Part shown: one piece after another, positions 54,718-63,800 of the stretch
Layout: each line of letters starts with the position of its first letter
Position numbering within the stretch: the first letter of the stretch is position 1
Assembly: GCF_002954775.1 (NCBI RefSeq)
Contig: NZ_KZ672952.1
Span: 777,860 to 841,859, forward strand
DNA from: Streptomyces geranii
GTDB taxonomy: Bacteria > Actinomycetota > Actinomycetes > Streptomycetales > Streptomycetaceae
Direction: 5' to 3'
DNA length: 64,000 nt
Notes under the pieces: generated by a model
The model's database searches: none
The model's input: the letters and a program-made list of their open reading frames with translations, nothing else
Told to the model about the DNA's origin: nothing
Made by a program: the position numbers and the translations under genes

Positions 54718-55728
54718 GTGAACATCGGAGAGATCGCCAAGCGGGCCGGTGTCTCGCGGAGCACCGTGTCGTACGCGTTGAGCGGGAAGCGTCCGGTGTC
54801 CGGGGAGACCCGGCAGAAGATCCAGCGGGTCATCGACGAACTGGGCTACCAGCCCAACGCGAGTGCGCGGGCGCTGGCCAACGGCCGGACCGACACCATC
54901 GGTCTGGTCTTCCCGCCGGCCGGGAACCACTACACCGGCATGCAGCTGGACTTCATCGGCAGTGTGGTCGAGGCCGCCGCCACCTACGACTACGACGTGC
55001 TGCTCTCGCCGAGCGGTGTGGACAGTGACCGTTCGTTCCAGCGGCTGCTGGGCGAGCGGCGGGTGGACGGCGCGATCCTGATGGAGATCCGGCTGGACGA
55101 CGACCGGCTGGAGCATCTCGCCGCGCTGGACTTCCCGTCGGTCGCCATCGGCCGTAGCGCCCACCCGGATGGCAGCTGGTGGGTGGGCCTGGACCACACG
55201 GCACTGGCGGCGGCCTGTGTGCACCACCTGGCCGACCTCGGCCACCGCAGGGTCGCCTTCGTCAACCGGCCCGAGCAGCTCCTGCGGGCCGGGTACGAGT
55301 CCGCCCACCGGGGTCTGGACGGCTTCACCAAGGCGGCGGCGGAACGCGGGCTCACCGTCCGGACGTACACCTGCGGAGACGATGCCGCCTCCGGGCTGAC
55401 CTGTCTGGAGCGGATCCTGCACGACGACCCCGCGACCACGGCGCTGGTCACGCTGAACGAGGCCGCGCTCGGCGGCCTCTACCGGGGGCTGGCCCAGGCC
55501 GGCCGCCATGTACCGCGCGACTTCTCCGTCACCGGAGTCGTCGCCAGCAGGTGGGCGGAGACGGTGACCCCGCAGCTCACCGCGGCGGACGTGCCGGCGG
55601 AGCAGATGGGCCGGCTCGCCGTCGACCTCCTCGTCCAACGCCTCGACCACCCCGACACCCCCGCCCGCAACCACCTCCTCGCACCACCCATCTCCCTTCG
55701 CGCGAGCACCGCGCCAGCGACACCCTGA
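54718..55728 (+). CDS. LacI-family transcriptional repressor, regulon 2
   Basis: A 336-residue regulator starting at GTG 54718, with AAGGAG upstream. The HTH reads NIGEIAKRAGVSRSTVSYAL, followed by the hinge YQPNASARALANGR and a sugar-binding-like effector domain (DFSVTGVVASRWAETVTPQL near the end). It most likely binds the CGAACCGGTTCG palindromes at its own promoter, at the divergent glycosidase, at 41113 and at 51604; the assignment rests on position. It heads a rightward unit with a CUT1 transporter and two glycosidases. Confidence 0.92.
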   Translation: MNIGEIAKRAGVSRSTVSYALSGKRPVSGETRQKIQRVIDELGYQPNASARALANGRTDTIGLVFPPAGNHYTGMQLDFIGSVVEAAATYDYDVLLSPSGVDSDRSFQRLLGERRVDGAILMEIRLDDDRLEHLAALDFPSVAIGRSAHPDGSWWVGLDHTALAAACVHHLADLGHRRVAFVNRPEQLLRAGYESAHRGLDGFTKAAAERGLTVRTYTCGDDAASGLTCLERILHDDPATTALVTLNEAALGGLYRGLAQAGRHVPRDFSVTGVVASRWAETVTPQLTAADVPAEQMGRLAVDLLVQRLDHPDTPARNHLLAPPISLRASTAPATP

Positions 55729-55883
55729 CCAACACCCGGCACCCTCTCCTCCACCCTCACCCGTCCCAGTAACGGCCGACTGCGCGACTCCCGCCCTCCC
55801 CAGCAGCCGCCGATCACCCCTTCCCCGGGCACTCCTGTGCCGATCCCAGGGCACACCTGTGCCAGAACCCATGAGGAACCACC

Positions 55884-57128
55884 ATGAACACATCTGCCAG
55901 ACGGCGTCTCACCGCCGCCGCCCTCACCGTCGTAGCCGTCACCGTCGGCGCCACCGCGTGCTCCTCCGGCTCGGGCAGCGCCGGCACAAAGGACGCGGAC
56001 GGCGGTACGTACACGATCTGGGACCCGTACCCGCAGTTCGACAAGTCCTCCGAGTGGGCGAAGCTGCTGGACGTCTGTGGCAAGAGCGCCGGGGTGAAGA
56101 TCAAGCGCACCGCGTTCGACACCAGCGACCTGACGAACAAGGCCCTGCTGGCGGCGCAGCAGGACAACTCCGCGGACGTCCTGATCGTCGACAACCCGGT
56201 GGTGTCGACGCTGGCCGAGGCGGGCGTGCTGACCACGACCGACGACAACAAGGTGGACACCTCCAAGGTGGATCCCAACCTGCTGGCGGCCGGTCAGGCG
56301 GGAGGGAAGACGTACGGCACGCCGATCGGCGCGAACACCCTCGCCCTGTACTACAACGAGGACGTGCTGGAGAAGGCCGGGGTGGACATCGCCTCGGTGA
56401 AGGACTGGCCGTCGCTGACGGCGGCGCTGGCGAAGGTGAAGGCGGCCGGCAAGAAGGGCATCACGTTCTCCGCGATCGGCACGGAGGAGGGCAGCTTCCA
56501 GTTCCTGCCCTGGTTCTGGGGTTCCGGCGCCCAGTTGACCGCGCTCGACTCCGACCAGGCGGTGTCCGCGCTGTCGCTGTGGAAGGGCTGGCTGGACAAG
56601 GGCTACGCCCCCAACTCGGTCATCAACAACACCCAGACGACCAGCTGGGCGGAGTTCGCCACCGGCGACTACGCGTTCAGCGAGAACGGCACCTGGCAGC
56701 TCGCCAACGCCGAGAAGGTCGGCTTCGACTACGGAGTCATCCCGGTCCCGGCCTCCGCCGGGGGCAACGCGGCGGCGCCGACGGGCGGTGAGTTCGTCAC
56801 CATCCCCGTGCAGGGCGACACCGCCCGCTACGCCACCTCGCAGAAGCTGGTGTCCTGCATCACCAGCGACGAGAACCTGAACTACACCGACAAGACGCTG
56901 TCCTACGTGGCCCCGACCAGCGAGGTCCAGGACAAGCAGATCGCGGCGAACGACGACCTCAAGCCCTGGGTGGACGCGGTGAAGGCCGCCAAGGGACGTA
57001 CCAGTGACGACCTGGGCACCAAGTACCCGAAGATCTCCGAGCAGTTGTGGAAGGCGGTCCAGTCCGCGCTCAGCGGGTCGGCGTCACCGAAGGACGCGCT
57101 CGACTCGGCCCAGTCCGCCGTCAAGTAA
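55884..57128 (+). CDS. CUT1 sugar ABC transporter, substrate-binding lipoprotein (regulon 2)
   Basis: A 414-residue family 1 extracellular solute-binding protein from ATG 55884, preceded by GAGGAACC. The lipoprotein signal ends at ATACSS (Cys26). Typical body features include TIWDPYPQFDKSSEWAKLLD near the N terminus, the YGTPIGANTLALYYNEDVLE segment and GDYAFSENGTWQLANAEK. It follows lacI by 155 bp with no visible operator, so read-through from the lacI promoter is likely. The ligand is presumably an oligosaccharide from the secreted GH-A-like enzymes. Confidence 0.92.
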   Translation: MNTSARRRLTAAALTVVAVTVGATACSSGSGSAGTKDADGGTYTIWDPYPQFDKSSEWAKLLDVCGKSAGVKIKRTAFDTSDLTNKALLAAQQDNSADVLIVDNPVVSTLAEAGVLTTTDDNKVDTSKVDPNLLAAGQAGGKTYGTPIGANTLALYYNEDVLEKAGVDIASVKDWPSLTAALAKVKAAGKKGITFSAIGTEEGSFQFLPWFWGSGAQLTALDSDQAVSALSLWKGWLDKGYAPNSVINNTQTTSWAEFATGDYAFSENGTWQLANAEKVGFDYGVIPVPASAGGNAAAPTGGEFVTIPVQGDTARYATSQKLVSCITSDENLNYTDKTLSYVAPTSEVQDKQIAANDDLKPWVDAVKAAKGRTSDDLGTKYPKISEQLWKAVQSALSGSASPKDALDSAQSAVK

Positions 57129-57148
57129 CCACTGCCAGGGACCCGTTG

Positions 57149-58135
57149 ATGAACCGCACGACACACCCGCCGGGCCACCGACGGGTTCCCCACCGGAAGG
57201 GGGCGGCGCCCGCCGCCGCCCCTGCCCCGGGCCGTACCCCGGCCCGGCGCCGTCCGGCCTCCCAGCAGTGGGCGGCCTGGGGCTTCCTCGCCCCGGTCAC
57301 CCTCTACCTCGTCCTCTTCTACGCCTACCCGCTCTACCGCAACATCGATCTGAGCCTGCGGAACTACACCGTCCGCTCCTTCGTCCAGGGCAACGCCCCC
57401 TTCACGGGCCTGGACAACTTCCGGACCGTCTTCGACGACCCGACGTTCGCCCCGGCGCTGCTGCACACCGTGGTGTTCACGGTCGTCTGCCTGGTCTTCC
57501 AGTACACGATCGGGCTGGCGCTGGCGGTCTTCTTCAACCAGAACTTCCGGCTCTCCGCGACCCTGCGGGGCCTGTTCCTCGTACCGTGGCTGCTGCCGCT
57601 GATCGTGTCGGCGTCCACCTGGTCGTGGATGCTCAACAGCGACTCGGGCATCGTCAACGCCGCCCTCGGCATGGTCGGGATCGGCCCGGTGAACTGGCTG
57701 ACCTCGCCCGACTGGTCGCTGACCTCGGTGATCATCGCGAACACCTGGGTCGGCGTCCCCTTCAACCTGGTCGTCCTCTACAGCGGCCTGCAGTCCATCC
57801 CCACCAGCCTGTACGAGGCCGCCGCCCTGGACGGGGCGAACGCCTGGCAGCGGTTCTGGCGCATCACCTTCCCGCTGCTGCGCCCGGTCTCCGCGATCAC
57901 CCTGCTCCTCGGCCTCGTCTACACACTCAAGGTCTTCGACACCATCTGGATCATGACCAAGGGCGGTCCGGCCGACTCTTCCACCACCTTCGCCACCTGG
58001 TCCTACCAGCTCGGCTTCGGCAGCCTGCTGCCCGCCTTCGGCCCCGGCGCGGCCGTCGGCAACCTGCTCGTCGTCACCGCGCTCGTCTTCGGCCTCCTCT
58101 ACGTCCGGGTCCAGCGGAAGCAGGCGCTGTCATGA
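57149..58135 (+). CDS. CUT1 sugar ABC transporter permease 1 (regulon 2)
   Basis: A 328-residue MalF-type permease starting at ATG 57149, 20 nt after the binding protein. A Pro/Arg-rich cytoplasmic tail of about 40 residues precedes six helices. The ATPase-docking EAA loop is LYEAAALDGANAWQRFWRIT. It overlaps the next permease by ATGA. Confidence 0.92.
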   Translation: MNRTTHPPGHRRVPHRKGAAPAAAPAPGRTPARRRPASQQWAAWGFLAPVTLYLVLFYAYPLYRNIDLSLRNYTVRSFVQGNAPFTGLDNFRTVFDDPTFAPALLHTVVFTVVCLVFQYTIGLALAVFFNQNFRLSATLRGLFLVPWLLPLIVSASTWSWMLNSDSGIVNAALGMVGIGPVNWLTSPDWSLTSVIIANTWVGVPFNLVVLYSGLQSIPTSLYEAAALDGANAWQRFWRITFPLLRPVSAITLLLGLVYTLKVFDTIWIMTKGGPADSSTTFATWSYQLGFGSLLPAFGPGAAVGNLLVVTALVFGLLYVRVQRKQALS

Positions 58136-58953
58136 ACCTCCGTACCGGTACTTGGTGGAAGACCGCCCTCGGTCTCCTGCTGACCGCGATCATGCTCTTC
58201 CCGGTCTACTGGATGCTCAACGTGTCCTTCACCCGCGACCAGGACATGCGCAAGAGTTCGCCCGACCTGTTCCCGGCCGATCCCACCTTCGCGGGCTACC
58301 GGGCCGTCCTGGACGACCAGTTGCCCTACCTCGCCACCAGCCTCGTCATCGGCCTGGGCACCGTCGTCCTGACCGTGGCCCTGGCCGCGCCCGCCGGCTA
58401 CGCGCTGGCCAAGCTCCGCCCGCGCGGGGCAGGGGTGTTCAGCTTTCTGTTCCTGGTCGCGCAGATGATCCCCGGCATCATCATGGCGATGGGCTTCTAC
58501 GCCATCTACCTGCAGCTGGGCCTGCTCCAGTCGGTGCCCGGCCTGATCGTCGCCGACTCCACCCTGGCGGTCCCGTTCGGCGTGCTCATCTTCACCGCGT
58601 TCATGTCGGGCATCCCCGGCGAACTGCTCCAGGCCGCGCAGGTGGACGGGGCGCGGGCGCTGCGTACCTTCTGGTCGATCGTGCTGCCGATGAGCCGCAA
58701 CGCGATCGTCACCGTGTCCCTGTTCTCGTTCCTGTGGTCCTGGTCGGACTTCGTCTTCGCCAGCACCCTCGCGGGCGGCGGCGCGCACGAGCCGATCACC
58801 CTCGGCATCTACCACTACATCGGCAACAACAACCAGCAGTGGAACGCCATCATGGCGACCGCCGTCGTGGCCTCCCTGCCCGCCACGGTGATCCTCGTCC
58901 TCGCCCAGCGCTATGTCGCGGCCGGTGTGACCGCCGGCGCCGTGAAGGACTGA
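58132..58953 (+). CDS. CUT1 sugar ABC transporter permease 2 (regulon 2)
   Basis: A 273-residue MalG-type permease starting at ATG 58132, which overlaps the previous stop codon. It has six helices with an EAA-type loop LLQAAQVDGARALRTFWSIV. As in regulon 1 there is no ATPase gene in the unit. Confidence 0.92.
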   Translation: MNLRTGTWWKTALGLLLTAIMLFPVYWMLNVSFTRDQDMRKSSPDLFPADPTFAGYRAVLDDQLPYLATSLVIGLGTVVLTVALAAPAGYALAKLRPRGAGVFSFLFLVAQMIPGIIMAMGFYAIYLQLGLLQSVPGLIVADSTLAVPFGVLIFTAFMSGIPGELLQAAQVDGARALRTFWSIVLPMSRNAIVTVSLFSFLWSWSDFVFASTLAGGGAHEPITLGIYHYIGNNNQQWNAIMATAVVASLPATVILVLAQRYVAAGVTAGAVKD

Positions 58954-59019
58954 CACCAGCCGTCTCCCCGGCGCACCTGCCGTGCTCTTCATGAGCCGCC
59001 GCCCCCCTCCGCTCAAGAA

Positions 59020-60795
59020 ATGAGTGCTGCCTCCATGACCGCCGCACCGTCCGGCCCCGCCTTCTCCGTCCACGACATACCCTTCAGCACGCACGGCTCC
59101 TGGTTCGGCATCTCCCCCGTGCTCGCGGAGAAGACCCGCGCCGAAGACCTCCACCTCGTCTCGCACCAGAACGGCATGCACGCCGTCCTGCGCCTCGCCC
59201 CCCTCCACCCGGCCACCGGCGAACGCGCCGGGACCGCCGTGGAAGCGACGCCCGGCCTGCTCTCCTGGACTGGTACAGACGGCCGCGTCGACCTCGCCTA
59301 CGAGACGCCGGACACCGTGCGCGTTCACGGCACCCATCTCGCCTTCGGCATCAGTGCGGCGGCGGGCACCCTGACCCCGTTCGGCGGGACGTACTTCTAC
59401 CGCGACCCGGTGGACGGCGCCCACGTGTTCACCTCCTACGAGACAGGACGCCGCTACCGCGTCACCGTGCTGTCCGGCACGGTGGGCGTCGTGTCCGGTG
59501 CGCAGGCCCTGGGCGCGGGCGAACGCGGTCTCACGGTCGTCGCCGGGGCCGACGGGACATGGGAGATCGCAGTCGAGGAACTCGACACCGCGCGACGGCC
59601 GTTCAGCTCGCAGGCGACGTTCGGCGAGGTCGTGGAGGCCGCCCGGCGGTCGTTCACCGAATACGCCGACACCGTCGCCCCCTGGCGCTCGGCCGCCACC
59701 CCGGCCGCCGAACTCGCCGCCTACGTGGTGTGGTCGGCGACCGTGCGCCCGGCGGGGCTGGTCACCCGGCCCGCGGTGCTGATGTCCAAGCACTGGATGG
59801 ACAAGGTGTGGAGCTGGGACCACTGCTTCAACGCCCTCGCACTGGCCCCCGGACACCCGGAGACGGCCTGGGACCAGTTCTCCCTCCCCTTCGACCACCA
59901 GGACGAGAGCGGCGCCCTGCCCGACTCCGTCACCCACTCCGAGGTCCTCTACAACTTCGTCAAACCCCCCATCCACGGCTGGACCCTCGGCCACCTCCGC
60001 CGACGGCTCCCCAAGCCCCTCACCCGGGCCCAACTCGCCGAGGCGTACAACAGGTTGACCCGCTGGACGGACTTCTGGCTCACCGCGCGCCGCGCCCCCG
60101 GCGCCACCCTGCCCCACTACCAGCACGGCAACGACAGCGGCTGGGACAACGCCACCACCTTCGACCCCGACCGCGTCGCCGTCACCGCCGACCTCACCGC
60201 CGTACTGATCCTCCAGCTCGACGAACTGGCCCGGCTGGCCGCCGAGTTGGGCTTCGAGGACGACGCCCGCCACCGCACGCAGACAGCCGACACCCTCCAG
60301 ACCGCCCTGCTGCGCGAATTGTGGGACGGCGAACGGTTCCTGGCCCGCCCCGCCCACGGCGGTGCCCTCTCCCGCAGCGCCAGCCTCCTCGACCTGATGC
60401 CGATCGTGCTCGGCGACCGCCTGCCAGACAAGGTCAGCGACCGGCTGGCCGAACGCATCGACACACACCTCACCGCGTACGGCCTCGCGACCGAGCACCC
60501 CGCCTCCCCGCACTACGAGCCTGACGGCTACTGGCGCGGCCCGATCTGGGCCCCCGCCACCGTGCTCGTCGAGGACGGTCTGCGCCGCGCCGGGCACGAA
60601 CGCCTCGCGGACGAGATCAGCGCCCGCTTCCGCGCCCTGTGCGAAACCTCCGGCTTCGCCGAGAACTTCGACGCGCTCACCGGCGAAGGGCTGCGCGACC
60701 GCGCCTACACCTGGACCGCCAGCAGCTATCTGCTGCTCGCCCGGGACCACGAGATCCGCCACGCGAACGCCGGAACCGGCGCGACCGTCGCCTGA
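59020..60795 (+). CDS. MGH1/GH63-like (alpha/alpha)6-barrel glycosidase, cytoplasmic
   Basis: A 591-residue enzyme with no signal peptide. ATG 59020 is used; ATG 59035 in frame is equally possible, and neither has a strong ribosome site. An N-terminal beta-sandwich (about 1-190) precedes an (alpha/alpha)6 barrel with KHWMDKVWSWDHCFNALALA (Asp267 a candidate general acid), DSGWDNATTFDP and YWRGPIWAPATVLVEDGLRR. This resembles the MGH1-type domain shared by GH63, GH37 and related families, which release glucose or similar sugars from oligosaccharides. Its place behind the transporter points to intracellular trimming of imported sugar. The exact family and linkage are not resolved. Confidence 0.83.
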   Translation: MSAASMTAAPSGPAFSVHDIPFSTHGSWFGISPVLAEKTRAEDLHLVSHQNGMHAVLRLAPLHPATGERAGTAVEATPGLLSWTGTDGRVDLAYETPDTVRVHGTHLAFGISAAAGTLTPFGGTYFYRDPVDGAHVFTSYETGRRYRVTVLSGTVGVVSGAQALGAGERGLTVVAGADGTWEIAVEELDTARRPFSSQATFGEVVEAARRSFTEYADTVAPWRSAATPAAELAAYVVWSATVRPAGLVTRPAVLMSKHWMDKVWSWDHCFNALALAPGHPETAWDQFSLPFDHQDESGALPDSVTHSEVLYNFVKPPIHGWTLGHLRRRLPKPLTRAQLAEAYNRLTRWTDFWLTARRAPGATLPHYQHGNDSGWDNATTFDPDRVAVTADLTAVLILQLDELARLAAELGFEDDARHRTQTADTLQTALLRELWDGERFLARPAHGGALSRSASLLDLMPIVLGDRLPDKVSDRLAERIDTHLTAYGLATEHPASPHYEPDGYWRGPIWAPATVLVEDGLRRAGHERLADEISARFRALCETSGFAENFDALTGEGLRDRAYTWTASSYLLLARDHEIRHANAGTGATVA

Positions 60796-60878
60796 CCCTC
60801 CGGTCCCACCTCACCCACACGTCCGGCACGGGGGCCGGCGCAGCACCGAACAGCCGCATCCCTGAAAGGGCGAAGCAC

Positions 60879-63800
60879 ATGCAAGGAATCGGGCAAGGGC
60901 GCTCGACGGCAAGACGTCTTCTCCACGGCGTCTCGAAGTCGCTCCTCTCTCTGGCCGTCATAGCGGGCGCCACCACCGTGATGGTGTCCCCGGCCGCCGC
61001 AGCCACCCCCACCCTCACCGTCGACCTCGGCACCACCACCGGAGCCTTCCGCGGCGGCGCCTCCGGAGCCCTCTACGGCCTGTACGGGCCGGACGTACCG
61101 ACGAACAACCTCATCGAGGGGATGGGGCTCGACACCACCAACACCAAGTACCAGGACGGACAGCAGCACCCCGGCTCCGACGCCCTGGAGATCGCCAAGC
61201 CCTTCGTGGACAGCGGCGGCGGCGACATCATGATCTACATGACGGACGTCTACCGCGCCGCCTACGAACGCGCCAGCTACACGGCGTTCAAGGCGACCAT
61301 GAAGACCCAGGTCGAGCAGGCGATGGCCAGCCCCTACGCGAGCCACATCGTCTTCGTCCCCTACAACGAGCCCGACCTGAACTGGTTCAGCGCCATGACC
61401 AGCAACTCGTCGCAGCTGGCCGCGTTCAACGCCGAGTGGAAGCAGACCTACGACTTCATCAAGGGCATCTGGCCCGCCGCACGGCTGGCCGGCCCCAACG
61501 TGTCCGGCTACTCCAGCTCCGCCTTCAGCGGCTTCCTGTCCTACTGCAAGACCAACAGCTGTCTCCCCGACGTGGTGACCTGGCACACCCTGATCAACCC
61601 GAAGGACGTCCGTACGACCGTCGAGGACTACCGGGCGCGGGAGATCGCCGCCGGGGTCTCCCCGATCACCGTCAACCTCAACGAGTACGCCCACCGCTTC
61701 CACCTGACCGACCCCGGGCAGATGGTCCAGTGGATCGCGGCCGTCGAGGACGAGAAGGTCGACGGGAACCTGCCGTACTGGAACATCAACGGCAACCTCG
61801 GCGACTCGGCCGCGGCCCAGAACACGCCCAACGCCCAGTGGTGGCTGTACAACTGGTACAGCTCCATGAGCGGCAACACCGTCAAGGTCACCGGCGCCGC
61901 CAACAACGACGCCTATACCCTCCAGGGCCTCGCCAGCCTCGACACGGCCAAGAAGCAGGCCCGGGTCATCCTCGCCGGGGGCGGCACCAGCGGTGACTCG
62001 AACACGGTCATCAAGAACATCAGCTCCTCCGTCTTCGGCTCCACCGTGCACGTGAGCGTCTTCCAGGACCGCTACAGCGGCTACATCGGCGCCGCGTCCG
62101 CCCCGGTCCGGCTCTCCGACGCCGACGTCACCGTGGGCTCCGACGGCTCCATCACCCTCCCCATCACGCTCGACGCGATGTCCGCCTACCAGGTGATCCT
62201 CTCCCCCGGCGGCACCGGCTCCGCCACCGCCTCCGACAACACCTGGACCGGCAGCTACGAGGCCGAGGACGCCACTCTCACCGGCAGCGCCACCGGCATC
62301 AACACCGAGGGCAGCGCCACCGGCGACGTCGGCAAGTTCGCCACGTCGGGCGGCAAGAACGTCGGCGGCCTGCGCACCGGGTCGGACAGCGTCATCTCCT
62401 TCGCGGTCTCCGTCCCCACAACCGGTGACTACGACCTGTCGGTGTTCGGCAACAGCTACGGCAAGGACTCCGACGTCAGGGGCCCGACGAACATCTACGC
62501 GCGGGTCGACGGCGGCGCCTCCAGCAGGATCGACGTCCCGGTCGGCTTCCAGTGGGTGGTGTGGGGCCACAGCGAGGCCACCGTGCACCTCACCGCGGGC
62601 AGCCACACCATCACCCTCGCCACCACCGGCGACAACGGCGCGGCGACCGTGGGCGACGCGATCATCGACAAGATCGACCTCAAGTACAAGGACGCCTCCG
62701 TCCAGGGCACCACGGTCATCGAGGCCGAGCAGGCCAACCTCTCCGACAACAGCACCGCCAGCTACACCTCCCAGGGCCAGTCCGGCGCCGGCGCGGTCAA
62801 CCTCACCAGCGGCAAGTCCGCCACCTTCTGGGTCTACTCCGCCCGCGACGGCTACGCCGACCTGGCCACCCGCTTCCGCAACACCGGCCAGGCCGACCTC
62901 ACCGTGAACGGCAAGACCCTCAACGACCAGACGCTCTCCGGCGCCACCCCCGACGCCTGGACCACCTCCACCAACCGGGTCTACCTCAACTCCGGCATCA
63001 ACAAGGTGAAGGTGACCGGCACCAGCGGCACCCTCGCCCTGGACCGCCTGGCCGTCACCCCCTTCAGCGCCACCGACACCATCACCACCGGCAACGTCGT
63101 CACCTACCAGGCCGAGAACGGCACCCTCACCGGCACCGCCGCCGCCGACACCACCTACACCCAGGCCAAGGGCACGGGCGTCGTCACCGGCATCGGCAAC
63201 GGAACCGCCAACTCCCTCACCCTCAACGTCAACGCGCCCACGGCCGGCACGTACGCCATGACCATGCGCTACTCCAACGCCGAGGAACTGCCCTCCAACC
63301 ACTACAACCCCGACCTGTACGCCGAGCACGCCGACGTCAGCGTCAACGGCGGCACCGCCACCCGCGTCAACTTCGCCAGCACCCTGCACTGGAACCAGTT
63401 CAACAACTACACGGTTCCCGTCACCCTCGCCGCGGGCGCCAACACGGTGAAGTTCACCGCCTCCCAGCTCTACAACTACGACGGCACCACCATCGGCCTG
63501 GTCTACTCGGGCGGCGGCAGCGACATCGGCCAGCCCATGCGGTCCAGTTCCGCCCCGCACCTCGACCAGGTCTCCTTCGCCCCGCAGAACCTGCACATCG
63601 GCGCCTCGACCGGCTTCTCGTCCACAGCGGTCGCCCAGCACAGCGTGCTCTGCCTGGAAAACCCCGGCCAGTCGACGGCCGACGGCACCCAGCTCCAGCA
63701 GAACACCTGCGGCACCGGCCAGGAGCAGCGCTTCGACTTCCACCCCGTCAGCGGCGCCACCGACACCTACACCGTCGTCAACCACTCCAGCGGCAAGTGC

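Noticed and set aside
58099..60762. Very long leftward frame opposite the permease and GH63-like genes
   Set aside because: Antisense to two well-supported genes and rich in simple Gly/Glu/Val runs typical of shadows.
60726..63785. 1019-codon leftward frame opposite the terminal glycosidase
   Set aside because: The plus strand is open to the window end with signal peptide, catalytic motifs and lectin repeats; the minus product is low-complexity Gly/Val/Asp.
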